The position numbers and the translations under genes are program-made. A DNA stretch of 39,294 nt from Deltaproteobacteria bacterium. GTDB taxonomy: Bacteria; Myxococcota_A; Polyangia; Polyangiales; JADJMO01. Under the pieces are notes generated by a model. It saw nothing but the letters and a program-made list of their open reading frames with translations, was not told the origin of the DNA and did no database searches. How positions within the stretch are numbered: the stretch's first letter is position 1; each line of letters starts with the position of its first letter. Location: the NCBI GenBank assembly GCA_016182965.1, contig JACPFM010000031.1:1-39294 (forward strand), in the 5' to 3' direction. This document shows, piece after piece, positions 1 to 11,990 of this stretch.

Positions 1-3843
<3,843 letters not shown>

Positions 3844-4271
3844 CTCGCTCCTCAGTGCTTCTCAGGCGGTCGTCACTCGAAGACGGCGACTCGAGAGAAA
3901 TCAAGACCCATCGCGGCTCCCACCCCTTCTCGGCGGAGGCAACCACGTGAGTCCCGGTCAATCAGAAAAAGGCATACCCGGCGGCGGTGCGGCGGTTGCA
4001 TAGCGCCACTCGTTCGCGCGGGCTAGTCTCGAAGGCACGATTTGTGAAGTCCCGTAGTTTCGCGGGGTTGGCGCCATGGTTGTGCTGCGCTTCGTCCCGA
4101 TGCACCCGAACGGTCCGAACTTTGCCGTGAAGACGACCGCGCCCGCGGAGCGATCAGGTCGCTCGCGGGCGGGGTCCGACTCCTCACGGAGCGCGCGCTT
4201 TTGGTCATTTTCGCGCGCACCGTGAAGGTCTCGAGGGCGACGCGCACGGCGCGCGGTCGCCCTCGGCTCGA
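3844..4271 (-). promoter_or_regulatory. rplL-rpoB spacer with stacked hairpins (candidate attenuator/processing region)
   Basis: This 428-base gap between rplL and rpoB has no convincing gene. It contains two strong inverted repeats. One, at 4233-4264, follows the rplL stop: 8 bp plus 5 bp around a 1-base bulge, with a 5-base loop. The other, at 4141-4170, pairs GCCCGC and GAGCGA with TCGCTC and GCGGGC. A weaker GCGCGC pair lies at 4195-4218. None is followed by a T tract on the transcribed strand, so they are not typical intrinsic terminators. In E. coli the same spacer holds an attenuator and an RNase III site; an equivalent role here is inference from position and structure. Confidence 0.5.
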
Positions 4272-4658
4272 TCACTTGAGGACGACCTTCGCGCCGGCCT
4301 CTTCGAGCTTCTTCTTCATGTCCTCGGCCTCGGCCTTGGCGATGCCCTCCTTGAGGACCTTCGGGGCGGCCTCGACGATGTCCTTCGCCTCCTTGAGGCC
4401 CAGGCCCGTCAGCTCGCGGACGACCTTGATGATGCCGATCTTCTTGTCGGCCGCGAACGAGTCGAGGACGACGTTGAACTCGGTCTGCTCCACGGCAGCG
4501 GGGGCCGCCGGGCCAGCGGCTGCAGCGGGCGCCGCGACGGCGACCGGGGCAGCCTTCACGCCCCACTTGTCCTCCAGCTGCTTGATCAGGCCAGCAAGCT
4601 GGATGACGGGCATGTTGCTGAGGTGCTCGATGACCTGCTCGGTGGTGATGTCGGCCAT
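4272..4658 (-). CDS. rplL: 50S ribosomal protein L7/L12
   Basis: This is the acidic stalk protein that recruits translation factors to the ribosome. The 128 residues match the usual length. The N-terminal dimerisation helix (about 1-35) starts [16 protein letters not shown]. An Ala/Pro/Val hinge follows at about 36-55. The C-terminal domain contains [30 protein letters not shown] and a terminal AGAKVVLK. An AGGGAG ribosome site precedes the ATG. It lies downstream of rplJ but is separated from it by a 194-base gap holding a heptamer inverted-repeat element, which is unusual for this pair. L12 is made in excess over L10 in bacteria, so structure in that gap may matter for dosage (inference). 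Confidence 0.98.
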   Translation of the reverse strand: MADITTEQVIEHLSNMPVIQLAGLIKQLEDKWGVKAAPVAVAAPAAAAGPAAPAAVEQTEFNVVLDSFAADKKIGIIKVVRELTGLGLKEAKDIVEAAPKVLKEGIAKAEAEDMKKKLEEAGAKVVLK

Positions 4659-4722
4659 TGTTCTGTTACTCCCTGTCGTTTCTGAATCTGTTGAAGTCTG
4701 GTGAGGTCTCGCTGGGACTGGG

Positions 4723-4852
4723 GTCTTCAGTCTTCAGTCGTCAGTCATCAGCCGAGACGAGAATCGAATCGAGTCTTCGGAGAGCGTCGTGTCGGTCATC
4801 GGGGTCGAGGAGCAGCGAGGCGTGCTGACGACTGACGACTGACGACTGACGA
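4723..4852. repeat. Heptamer inverted-repeat element A (TCGTCAG family) between rplJ and rplL
   Basis: The left arm at 4723-4751 holds four degenerate plus-strand units (GTCTTCA, GTCTTCA, GTCGTCA, GTCATCA). The right arm at 4825-4852 holds four perfect CTGACGA units, the reverse complement. Between them lie 73 bases of non-repeated sequence. The right arm ends exactly where the complement of the rplJ stop codon begins (4853-4855), so on the coding strand the order is TAG followed by four TCGTCAG units. The 18 bases at 4814-4831 recur exactly at 6301-6318 in element B, so the two are related copies. In the rplJ-rplL mRNA the arms could pair into a stem of up to 28 bp. Confidence 0.9.
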
Positions 4853-5389
4853 CTACTCCGACGTGCCGCCCATCTCGCGATGCTTCGCATCGAGGAGGTA
4901 GGCGAAGTTCTGCGACGGCGCGGCGAGGAGCGCGACGAGCTGCTGCATGGGCGCCTGCATGGTGGCGAGGAGCTGAGCGCGGAGCTCGTCCTTCCCCGGC
5001 ATGGTCGCCAGCTGCTCGGTCACGGCTGTCGCGTCGAGGACGGTACCCTCGATCACGCCACCACGGATGGCGACCTTCCCCGCGTTGTCGCGGAGGAAGT
5101 TCTTCACCACCTTGGCGGCGGCCGACGGATCCTCGTAGCTCCACGCGAACGCGGTCATGCCGCGCAGGTGGGGCGAGAGGACGTCGAGCAGCTTGGTGCC
5201 CTTGAGGGCCTGCTTGACGAGGGTGTTCTTCGCGACCTTGTACTCGACGCCGGCCTTGCGGAACTCGGCGCGGAGCTTGGTCACCGTCTCGACGTTGATG
5301 CCCTTGTAGTCCAGGAGGACCAGCGAGGTCATGCGGTCGAAGCGCTGCTTGAGCTCCCCGATCGCTGCCTGCTTTTCGTTGCGGTCCAT
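4853..5389 (-). CDS. rplJ: 50S ribosomal protein L10
   Basis: L10 anchors the L7/L12 stalk to 23S rRNA and, in well-studied bacteria, represses its own operon. The 178 residues start MDRNEKQAAIGELKQRF and contain the typical VLLDYKGINVETVTKLR and VAKNTLVKQAL segments of the rRNA-binding domain. The C-terminal helix that binds L12 dimers spans about 135-170. The start lies 3 bases after the rplA stop, and a GGAGGAGG ribosome site lies inside the end of rplA, so the two are likely translationally coupled. The protein ends GGTSE, and its TAG stop directly abuts the heptamer array of element A. Confidence 0.97.
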   Translation of the reverse strand: MDRNEKQAAIGELKQRFDRMTSLVLLDYKGINVETVTKLRAEFRKAGVEYKVAKNTLVKQALKGTKLLDVLSPHLRGMTAFAWSYEDPSAAAKVVKNFLRDNAGKVAIRGGVIEGTVLDATAVTEQLATMPGKDELRAQLLATMQAPMQQLVALLAAPSQNFAYLLDAKHREMGGTSE

Positions 5390-5392
5390 GGA

Positions 5393-6103
5393 TTACGCCT
5401 CCTCCTTGCCCATGAGCGCGGCGGGTTCGATCTTCAGACCCGGGCCCATGGTGGAAGACATGGTGATCGAGCGGAGGTAGATGCCCTTCGCCGTCGACGG
5501 CTTGGCGCGCACGAGCGCGTCGATCAGCGCGGTGGCGTTCTCGGCGAGGTGCTGAGCCTCGAACGACGCCTTGCCGATGCGGGCGTGGACGATGCCGGCC
5601 TTCTCGACGCGGTACTCGACCTTGCCGGCCTTCGCTTCGCGCACTGCCGTGGTGACGTCGTCGGTGACCGTGCCGACCTTCGGGTTCGGCATGAGGCCAC
5701 GCGGACCGAGGACACGACCGAGCTTGCCGACCGCACCCATCATGTCGCGCGTCGCGATGACGCGATCGAAGTCGAGGAAACCCTCGGCGACCTTCTGCAC
5801 GAGCTCGTCGCCACCCGCGATGTCGGCGCCGGCGGCCTTCGCCTGCGCTTCTTTCTCGCCCTTCGCGAACACGAGCACGCGGACGGTCTGCCCGGTGCCG
5901 TGCGGAAGGACGATCGCGCCACGGACCATCTGATCCGCGTGCTTCGGGTTGACGCCGAGACGGACTGCGAGGTCGACGGTCTCGTCGAACTTCGCGTACG
6001 CCTTCTTCTTCACGAGCTCCGCGGCCTCTGCGACCGTGTAGCGCTTCTGAAGATCCAGACCCTCGAGGGTCTTGGCGCGCTTCTTTGCCAACTTGCTACC
6101 CAT
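5393..6103 (-). CDS. rplA: 50S ribosomal protein L1
   Basis: L1 forms the mobile L1 stalk at the ribosomal E site and in many bacteria represses the rplK-rplA mRNA by binding its leader. The 236 residues are the normal length. Visible family blocks include [20 protein letters not shown] near the start, [10 protein letters not shown] at about 82-91, [16 protein letters not shown] at about 132-147 and [20 protein letters not shown] near the end. The ATG has an AAGGAGG ribosome site 3 bases upstream. The gap to rplK (236 bases) contains heptamer element B. The gap to rplJ is only 3 bases. Confidence 0.98.
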   Translation of the reverse strand: MGSKLAKKRAKTLEGLDLQKRYTVAEAAELVKKKAYAKFDETVDLAVRLGVNPKHADQMVRGAIVLPHGTGQTVRVLVFAKGEKEAQAKAAGADIAGGDELVQKVAEGFLDFDRVIATRDMMGAVGKLGRVLGPRGLMPNPKVGTVTDDVTTAVREAKAGKVEYRVEKAGIVHARIGKASFEAQHLAENATALIDALVRAKPSTAKGIYLRSITMSSTMGPGLKIEPAALMGKEEA

Positions 6104-6133
6104 GCGCCTCCTTGCGGCTGATGCCTCCCACCG

Positions 6134-6339
6134 GTCAGTCGTCAGTCGTCAGTCGTCAGTCGTCAGCTCTTGCTGGCGCCCTCTTGCTGGCGTCCGCGCT
6201 GCGGTGGTTGCGGAGGTTGTTCACTCGCGTGCTCCGGCGAATTCCGAAGGGCACGCTGCCTTGCGTGAGTCGCCATCGAGGCGTCAGGCCAGCGTCAGCA
6301 AGCGAGGCGTGCTGACGACGGACGACGGACGACCGACGA
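6134..6339. repeat. Heptamer inverted-repeat element B (TCGTCAG family) between rplK and rplA
   Basis: The left arm at 6134-6166 is four perfect GTCAGTC units plus a partial fifth. The right arm at 6312-6339 is four units (CTGACGA, CGGACGA, CGGACGA, CCGACGA) ending immediately before the complement of the rplK TAG stop at 6340-6342. The right boundary shares 18 identical bases with element A. The inner segment carries two direct copies of CTCTTGCTGGCG at about 6168-6193. As in element A, exactly four units abut a stop codon. The element sits inside the ribosomal protein operon and does not visibly break any gene. Confidence 0.9.
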
Positions 6340-6777
6340 CTACTCCGTGATCTCGATCCCCATGCTGCGGGCGGTGCCGGCGATGGTCTTCATCGCCGTC
6401 TCGACCGAACCCGCGTTCATGTCCTGGATCTTCTGCTCGGCGAGCTTCTTCAGCTGCGCCTTCGTGATCGAGCCGACCTTCTGCTTGTTCGGCTCCTTGG
6501 CGCCGGCGCCAGGCTTCTTCGCGGTCGAGAGGCCGGCCTCCTTCTTCAGGAGGACGGAAGCGGGCGGCGTCTTGGTGATGAAGGTGAAGCTGCGGTCGGA
6601 GTAGACCGTGATCACCACGGGGATGATCATGTCGCCGCCGGCGGTCTTGGCGTTGAACTCTTTGCAGAACGCCATGATGTTCACGCCGTGCTGGCCGAGC
6701 GCCGGGCCCACCGGGGGCGACGGGTTCGCCTTGCCCGCAGGCAGCTGCAGCTTCACGTAACCGCTGATCTTCTTCAT
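6340..6777 (-). CDS. rplK: 50S ribosomal protein L11
   Basis: L11 binds the GTPase-associated centre of 23S rRNA with L10 and L12. The 145 residues show the full family pattern: [20 protein letters not shown] at the N-terminus (flexible Pro-rich RNA-contact segment), [15 protein letters not shown], then the C-terminal rRNA-binding domain with [13 protein letters not shown] and [14 protein letters not shown] lies about 8 bases before the ATG. In most bacteria rplK follows nusG directly. Here about 2 kb, including a flavodoxin-like gene and an opposite-strand lipoprotein, lie between them, and a candidate promoter is visible upstream. Confidence 0.98.
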   Translation of the reverse strand: MKKISGYVKLQLPAGKANPSPPVGPALGQHGVNIMAFCKEFNAKTAGGDMIIPVVITVYSDRSFTFITKTPPASVLLKKEAGLSTAKKPGAGAKEPNKQKVGSITKAQLKKLAEQKIQDMNAGSVETAMKTIAGTARSMGIEITE

Positions 6778-6890
6778 GGAATTGCCTCGGGCTGGGTGCC
6801 CCGCCGCAGCGCCTCTCCTGGGTGAACAGGACCCCTCGTTGCGGTCGACGAGGGGCGGGCGTGGCCTGAAAGGCCTTCAACGGAAAAAGG
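6778..6890 (-). promoter_or_regulatory. rplK leader with hairpins (candidate L1 autoregulation site)
   Basis: The likely 5' leader of the rplK-rplA mRNA is about 110 bases. It contains two inverted repeats: GGCCT/AGGCC at 6863-6875 with a 3-base loop, and CCCCTCGT/ACGAGGGG at 6832-6855 with an 8-base loop. In several bacteria L1 binds the rplK leader by mimicking its rRNA site. That role is inferred here from position only; I did not match the L1 consensus. Confidence 0.35.
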
Positions 6891-6896
6891 GGCGCG

Positions 6897-6926
6897 AATC
6901 TAAGCAGATGGCGGCGCCCCACGCAA
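6897..6926 (-). promoter_or_regulatory. Candidate sigma-70-type promoter for rplK operon
   Basis: On the minus strand a TTGCGT box (6921-6926) is followed by a TAGATT box (6897-6902) after 18 bases, or TTAGAT after 17. Transcription would begin near 6890, giving a leader of about 110 bases before rplK. The layout resembles the candidate tRNA-tuf promoter at 12317-12345 (TTGCAG, 17 bases, TAAGCT). An independent promoter fits the unusual separation of rplK from nusG. Box matches are only partial. Confidence 0.45.
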
Positions 6927-7021
6927 GGGGGGTCGGCACGATTCCCGCAGACCCCGTGATTTCGGCCTGATCCGTGCTCGCGGCCGGCCGCGGCCGTGCA
7001 CGCACGCGCGCCGTCGCTGCT

Positions 7022-7075
7022 GGTCGAAGGTCGAACCGGCAGGACGCGCCGGCCTTCGACCTTCGATCTTCGACC
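7022..7075. repeat. Heptamer inverted repeat F (TCGAAGG family)
   Basis: Two GGTCGAA units (7022-7035) face three CCTTCGA-type units (7053-7073). The inner CCGGC/GCCGG extends the pairing across a 7-base AGGACGC loop. The hairpin lies in the roughly 190-base stretch just beyond the 3' end of the flavodoxin-like gene and upstream of the rplK promoter. Apart from this hairpin and the promoter I see nothing in 6927-7118. The unit TCGAAGG resembles the TCGTCAG unit of elements A-D in length and in the TCG start. Confidence 0.75.
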
Positions 7076-7118
7076 CGGCCCGCGCGAGCCCCCCCTCACG
7101 CCAGGGCCTGCAACGGCC

Positions 7119-7706
7119 TCACTCCAGCGGGACGGGCGGTCGATAGGTCGGCCGCGACCGCGCCGCCTGGTCGACGTCGCCCGCGAAGGTGCGCGCGAAG
7201 GCGGCCACCGCGTTCCAATCGGTCAGGTCGTGGTCGCGCGTCGTGTCGGTCGGATCTCCCTGCGCGCGCGACACGAGCTGCACCGCGAGGCGCTCGATGA
7301 GCCCGTATCTCGTGTAGGGGAGCTCGTCGCCGAACGCCGTCTTGCGCATGGGCTCGAGCCCCGTGTCGTGCGCGAACGTGGAGAAGTACCGCTCGACCGC
7401 CTCGCGTGCGGAGTCGCGATCGCGGGCGGCCGCCATGCACACGATGACCAGCGCCGTGGGGATCTGCGCGAGCTCGGCGTGGTGCCGCTTCACGAACTCG
7501 ATCAGCGTCGGCTGCACGTGCGCGCCGCCGTGGATGGAGCCGGCGAGGACGATGCCCTGGAACCGATCGAGGACGAGCCCGTCGGCCTCGCCGGAGTGGT
7601 CGACGTGCGCGCCGTGACCGAGCTTGCGGAAGTGATCGGCCAGCGTCTCGGCGACCTTCGTGGTGTGACCGTGCGTGCTCTCGTGGACGATCAGGATCGG
7701 GCGCAT
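7119..7706 (-). CDS. Flavodoxin-fold protein, HemG-like
   Basis: This 195-residue protein has a flavodoxin fold. It starts MRPILIVHESTHGHTTKVAE, where S/THGHT is the FMN-phosphate loop. LAGSIHGGAHVQPTLIEFV follows at about 54-72 as a flavin-contact loop, with a DWNAVAAFA motif near the C-terminus. The overall pattern resembles menaquinone-dependent protoporphyrinogen dehydrogenase (HemG) and related Flavodoxin_5 proteins. An electron-transfer or protoporphyrinogen-oxidising role is possible, but the nearby genes give no haem context. It sits between nusG and rplK, where no such gene is normally found. No clear ribosome site is visible. Confidence 0.75.
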   Translation of the reverse strand: MRPILIVHESTHGHTTKVAETLADHFRKLGHGAHVDHSGEADGLVLDRFQGIVLAGSIHGGAHVQPTLIEFVKRHHAELAQIPTALVIVCMAAARDRDSAREAVERYFSTFAHDTGLEPMRKTAFGDELPYTRYGLIERLAVQLVSRAQGDPTDTTRDHDLTDWNAVAAFARTFAGDVDQAARSRPTYRPPVPLE

Positions 7707-7841
7707 GCCCGCCGCCGAAGCAAAGGACGAGCCTCGCGCCCGCCCGCCGCCGCCCGCCGATTCGGCGCCGCGCGCGCCGCGCAGACGGCAGGACTTGCGC
7801 CGTAGCGCACGGTGTTCACCACCTTGTACGGCACCAAAACC

Positions 7842-7871
7842 GTGACGCTAGCGGCGTTCACCCGCTAGCAT
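7842..7871 (+). promoter_or_regulatory. Promoter with overlapping CGCTAGCG palindromes
   Basis: A GTGACG box (7842-7847) and a TAGCAT box (7866-7871) are 18 bases apart. TAGCAT lies 7 bases before the lipoprotein ATG, which fits a leaderless transcript; no ribosome site is visible. The palindrome CGCTAGCG (7846-7853) recurs as CGCTAGC at 7863-7869, centred about 17 bases away, so the repeats overlap both promoter boxes. That makes them a plausible repressor operator (inference). Confidence 0.45.
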
Positions 7872-7878
7872 CGCCGCC

Positions 7879-8598
7879 ATGCTTCTTCGACGCACGCTGC
7901 TGCTCGCCTTCGCGCTTTCGGCGCTCGCCTGCGACAAGTCCGAGAAGGCCGAGGGGGCCGACGAGGAGGCCGCGAAGGCCGAGAAGACCGAGACCAAGAA
8001 GAAGAAGAAGAAGAAGAAGGCCGCCGACGACGAGGCCGAGAAGAAGGCCGCCGACGACGAGGCCGAGAAGAAGAAGGCCACCGACGAAGAGGCGGCCAAA
8101 GAGGAGCCGAAGTCCGACGAGGCTCCCAAGGACGCCCCGAAGGTCGCGGCGAAGCCGGGCACCAACGACGACGGCTCGTGCATGGCCGGCTGGACGAAGC
8201 TCGGGGGCGCGACGTGCTTCAAGAAGTGCGGCGTCGACAGCGACTGCGCGCCGAAGGAGCGTTGCCGCGACACGGGCACCGCCACGCCGACCAAGGTGTG
8301 CATCACCCCGACGGACACGCCGCCGCTCGCCTCGGCGGCCCCCACGACGTCGGCGACGACCAAGCCCACGGCCTCGGCCACCACGACGACTACCGCGAGC
8401 GCCAAGGCCTCGGCGGCGCCGACATCGACCGCCGCCGCTGCGACCACGATGAAGTGCGTGTCGTCCGCCGCGCCGCCGTGCAAGGCGCCGTACGCGCTGA
8501 GCCCCAAGGGCCTCTGTCAGATCGCCTGCCCGTTCGGCTCGTGCAGCGCCTGCGGCGGCACCTGCCAGGCCGGGTTCTGCGTGCCGAAGATCCAGTGA
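7879..8598 (+). CDS. Lipoprotein with Lys/Glu-rich and Cys-rich segments
   Basis: This is a 239-residue protein of unknown function. A signal sequence ends in a lipobox (LSALAC, Cys18), so it should be lipid-anchored outside the inner membrane. Residues 20-95 are almost all Lys, Glu, Asp and Ala, including a run of eight Lys, encoded by repetitive AAG/GAG/GCC codons. A Cys-containing block follows (GSCMAGW..GATCFKKCGVDSDCAPKERC, about 98-132). Then comes an Ala/Thr/Ser linker and a second Cys-rich end (CPFGSCSACGGTCQAGFCV). Disulphide-stabilised modules on flexible tethers are common in myxobacterial lipoproteins. It is transcribed against the surrounding ribosomal cluster and converges on nusG. 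Confidence 0.85.
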   Translation: MLLRRTLLLAFALSALACDKSEKAEGADEEAAKAEKTETKKKKKKKKAADDEAEKKAADDEAEKKKATDEEAAKEEPKSDEAPKDAPKVAAKPGTNDDGSCMAGWTKLGGATCFKKCGVDSDCAPKERCRDTGTATPTKVCITPTDTPPLASAAPTTSATTKPTASATTTTTASAKASAAPTSTAAAATTMKCVSSAAPPCKAPYALSPKGLCQIACPFGSCSACGGTCQAGFCVPKIQ

Positions 8599-8617
8599 GG
8601 CGCTGCCAGCTGAATTT

Positions 8618-8862
8618 GCCCCCGGGCTGAAGCGCTGAAGCCCGGGGCACCGAAAGCCGCGCAAGCCCGGGGTATCGAACCCCGGGCTTCACGCTGTCGC
8701 GAGACAGGCTGAAGCTGTCGCTGCATGGTCTGCCGCGGTTCTGCGGCGACAGCCGCGAGCGAAGCGAGCACCTGTCCTGCAAAGACATGAAGGCCGGGGT
8801 TCATGCCCCGGCCTTCATGTGCAGTCGGTGCCCGGGCTCCAGCCGGCTTCAGCCCGGGGGAA
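8618..8862. repeat. GC-palindrome cluster in convergent lipoprotein/nusG gap
   Basis: Several inverted repeats fill this space. The strongest is a perfect 15-bp pair, 8785-8799 with 8806-8820, separated by a 6-base TTCATG loop. A perfect AAGCCCGGGG/CCCCGGGCTT pair lies at 8663-8689 with a 7-base loop. An imperfect CCCCCGGGCT/AGCCCGGGG pair lies at 8618-8648, and CCCGGGCT/CAGCCCGGG at about 8831-8860. The outer edges are themselves inverted (CCCCCGGGCTGAAGC left, GCTTCAGCCCGGGGG right), so the cluster looks like one compound element resembling REP/BIME arrays. Between two convergent genes it could also stop transcription from both sides, although no T tracts follow. Confidence 0.7.
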
Positions 8863-8864
8863 TC

Positions 8865-9422
8865 TCAGGCGCGCTTCTTCTCGACCTGGCTGAAGTCGAG
8901 CTCGACGGGCGTGCTGCGCCCGAAGATGCTCACCTTCACGCGGACCTTCTGCTTCTCGGGCTTCACCTCTTCGACGGTGCCGGTGAAGTTCGAGAACGGG
9001 CCGTCGGTCACGCGGACCTCGTCGCCGGGGCCGAAGGTGACCTTCGGGCGCGGCTTGGTCGTGCCCTCGCTGATGCCCTTGCGCAGCTCGTCGATCTGCG
9101 ACGACTTGACCTCGATCGGGTCCTTGCCGCCGGGGCCTCCGACGAAGCCCATGACCTTCGAGGTGTCCTTGACGAGGTGCCAGGTCTCCTCGTTGAGATC
9201 CATCTCGACGAAGATGTACCCCGGGAAGCTCGGGTGCTCGCGCGTGCGGCTCTTGCCGCCGGAACGGTTCTCGGTGACCTGCTCGGTCGGGATGAGGATC
9301 TCGCCGAAGAACTGCTCCATGTTCTTCAGCTTGATTCGCTCTTGGAGGTTCGCCTTCGCGCGCTTCTCCGACTGCGAGTAGGTCTGGACCGCGTACCACT
9401 TCTTCGCCATGGCCTGTTGCAT
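8865..9422 (-). CDS. nusG: Transcription termination/antitermination protein NusG
   Basis: NusG binds RNA polymerase through its NGN domain and links it to Rho or ribosomal S10 through a KOW domain. Here the NGN domain begins KKWYAVQTYSQSEKRAKANL and includes HPSFPGYIFVEMDLNEETW. The KOW domain shows FGPGDEVRVTDGPFSNFTGTVEEV-type sequence at about 128-150. The 185-residue form starts at 9422 with AAGGA six bases upstream. The alternative start MAKKWYAV at 9410 matches the family N-terminus but has a poorer ribosome site. secE lies 26 bases upstream, as usual. The customary downstream neighbour rplK is displaced by about 2 kb. Confidence 0.96.
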   Translation of the reverse strand: MQQAMAKKWYAVQTYSQSEKRAKANLQERIKLKNMEQFFGEILIPTEQVTENRSGGKSRTREHPSFPGYIFVEMDLNEETWHLVKDTSKVMGFVGGPGGKDPIEVKSSQIDELRKGISEGTTKPRPKVTFGPGDEVRVTDGPFSNFTGTVEEVKPEKQKVRVKVSIFGRSTPVELDFSQVEKKRA

Positions 9423-9448
9423 CCTCGTTCCTTAGCCAGCCCGCGAGA

Positions 9449-10114
9449 TCACGCCTTGCCGGCGAGGTAGCGCGCTCCGAGCGCGCGGATCGCGTAGATG
9501 AGCACGCCGGCGGCCAGGCCGTACAGCAGGGGATGATCCGACCCCGTGACGAACGAGACCCCCTTGTTCGCCCCGATGTCGTAGAGCCAGAACGCGAGCG
9601 ACGAGCCGAGCGACGCCACGACGACGATCGTCGTCGAACGGCGGACCTTCTCGCGCGTCGGCCACTCGACCTTCGACAGCTCGAGCGCGACCTCGTCGGC
9701 GAGCTGGCGCACGTCGGGGCGGCGATAGACCAGGAAGACCGTCACGCCCGAGATGATGGCTGCGATCGGCGTGAGGAAGTCCTCGCGCGGCTCGCCCACC
9801 TTCGGCGTCCACTGGCTGAGGCGGTGCCACAGCGAGAGGCCGGCCTGCGAGAAGAAGTAGGCCATCGCGATGGCGAACGAGAAGAACGCCGCGTACACGT
9901 AGCGGCGATGGCCGATCTGCGTGGGCAGCGCGCCTTCTTCGTCCTCCTCGTCGCCCTCGGCCTCTTCGGCCGCAGCGAGCGGAGCCTCGGCGGAGGGCGC
10001 GAGCTTGCCCGCGGCCTCTGCCTCGTCATCGAAGGATGCGTCGACGACGGCGCCTTTGTTGGGCGCGCCCTCGTCCTCGCCCCCTTCGGGGTCCTTGCTC
10101 TCGTCTTCGGCCAT
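9449..10114 (-). CDS. secE: Preprotein translocase subunit SecE, extended form
   Basis: SecE clamps SecY in the Sec translocon. The conserved amphipathic helix and membrane segment are seen as ELSKVEWPTREKVRRST (about 145-161) followed by a hydrophobic stretch (161-180). At 221 residues this is far longer than the roughly 60-130 residues usual for SecE. It has a very acidic Glu/Asp/Ala N-terminal tail (1-62), two extra membrane segments before the core (72-90 and 113-130), and another hydrophobic segment after it (196-212). E. coli SecE has two segments before the core but no comparable acidic tail or C-terminal segment. The position between tRNA-Trp and nusG supports the call. Confidence 0.93.
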   Translation of the reverse strand: MAEDESKDPEGGEDEGAPNKGAVVDASFDDEAEAAGKLAPSAEAPLAAAEEAEGDEEDEEGALPTQIGHRRYVYAAFFSFAIAMAYFFSQAGLSLWHRLSQWTPKVGEPREDFLTPIAAIISGVTVFLVYRRPDVRQLADEVALELSKVEWPTREKVRRSTTIVVVASLGSSLAFWLYDIGANKGVSFVTGSDHPLLYGLAAGVLIYAIRALGARYLAGKA

Positions 10115-10144
10115 TCCGATCTCGTCAAATCACTCGAACAGCAG

Positions 10145-10217
10145 CAGGGGAAGGGGGACTCGAACCCACGGCCTGCGGATTTGGAATCCGCTGCTCTACC
10201 AACTGAGCTATTCCCCT
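10145..10217 (-). tRNA. tRNA-Trp (anticodon CCA)
   Basis: The sequence folds as a full cloverleaf. The acceptor arms are AGGGGAA and TTCCCCT. The anticodon stem CGGAT/ATCCG encloses a loop with CCA, and the T arm contains GGTTCGAGTCC. The discriminator base is G, as expected for bacterial tRNA-Trp. CCA is not encoded. A tRNA-Trp between tuf and secE is a conserved arrangement. Confidence 0.96.
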
Positions 10218-10287
10218 AAGGTCTGGGCCGGGACATCCGGCAGAAGCGCGACAACGGTAACGCGCTCGCGCCGGATGTCGACCCCGA

Positions 10288-10443
10288 CTACTTCGTCTCT
10301 TTGTGGAGCGTGTGCACCTTGCAAGTCGGGCAGTGCTTCTTGAGCTCCACCGGCTTGCTGCCCGGCCTACGTGCCCGGGTCGTCCGGTAGTTGCGAGCCC
10401 CGCAAACCGAGCAGACCAGGGTGATCTGCACCCGTTCGGACAT
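10288..10443 (-). CDS. rpmG: 50S ribosomal protein L33
   Basis: This 51-residue protein is a large-subunit protein near the E site. It starts [19 protein letters not shown] and ends [10 protein letters not shown]. Four cysteines in two CxxC pairs (Cys11/14 and Cys38/41) make it the zinc-ribbon form. The spacing and basic middle ([17 protein letters not shown]) match L33. It lies between tuf and tRNA-Trp, where rpmG is found in many bacteria. Confidence 0.93.
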   Translation of the reverse strand: MSERVQITLVCSVCGARNYRTTRARRPGSKPVELKKHCPTCKVHTLHKETK

Positions 10444-10479
10444 CGAAGCTCCGTCTCCTCGTCAAGGTACGCCGAAGCC

Positions 10480-10546
10480 GCGAACGCGCCTCGGGCGCGT
10501 CGCGGCCCGGTGCGGTCGCGCCTCGGCGTGAGGGCGACCGCGCACG
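10480..10546 (-). promoter_or_regulatory. Two hairpins downstream of tuf
   Basis: Shortly after the tuf stop, reading the minus strand, an inverted repeat spans about 10510-10545 (GGTCGC/GCGACC core). A second pairs ACGCGCC with GGCGCGT around a 3-base loop at 10484-10500, extended by GCG/CGC. Neither is followed by a T tract, so readthrough into rpmG and secE is likely. They may act as a partial terminator or as 3'-end protection for the highly expressed tuf mRNA (inference). Confidence 0.4.
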
Positions 10547-10557
10547 CTCCGCCTGGA

Positions 10558-11754
<1,197 letters not shown>

Positions 11755-11797
11755 CTCAATCGTCCTCCGTTGAATCGTTTCTCGTATCGACTGATCG

Positions 11798-11870
<73 letters not shown>

Positions 11871-11917
11871 GACGTCTACTGCAACGTGTCACTGCGACTG
11901 CACGGCGAAAGCGCGGG

Positions 11918-11990
11918 AGCGGGAGACGGGACTCGAACCCGCGACGTTCAGCTTGGAAGGCTGACGCTCTACCAACTGAGCTACTCCCGC
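11918..11990 (-). tRNA. tRNA-Gly (anticodon TCC)
   Basis: The acceptor stem is GCGGGAG/CTCCCGC with discriminator U, as normal for tRNA-Gly. The anticodon stem TCAGC/GCTGA closes a CTTCCAA loop with TCC. The T arm contains GGGTTCGAGTCCC. CCA is not encoded. Confidence 0.96.

Noticed and set aside
6072..6350. Small frames reading [10 protein letters not shown] as proteins
   Set aside because: They are translations of the TCGTCAG heptamer repeat (21-base period) with no ribosome site or conserved domain.
7858..8664. Minus-strand frames antisense to the Lys-rich lipoprotein
   Set aside because: Arg/Gly/Leu-repeat translation of the lipoprotein's low-complexity DNA; the plus frame has a lipobox and paired cysteines.
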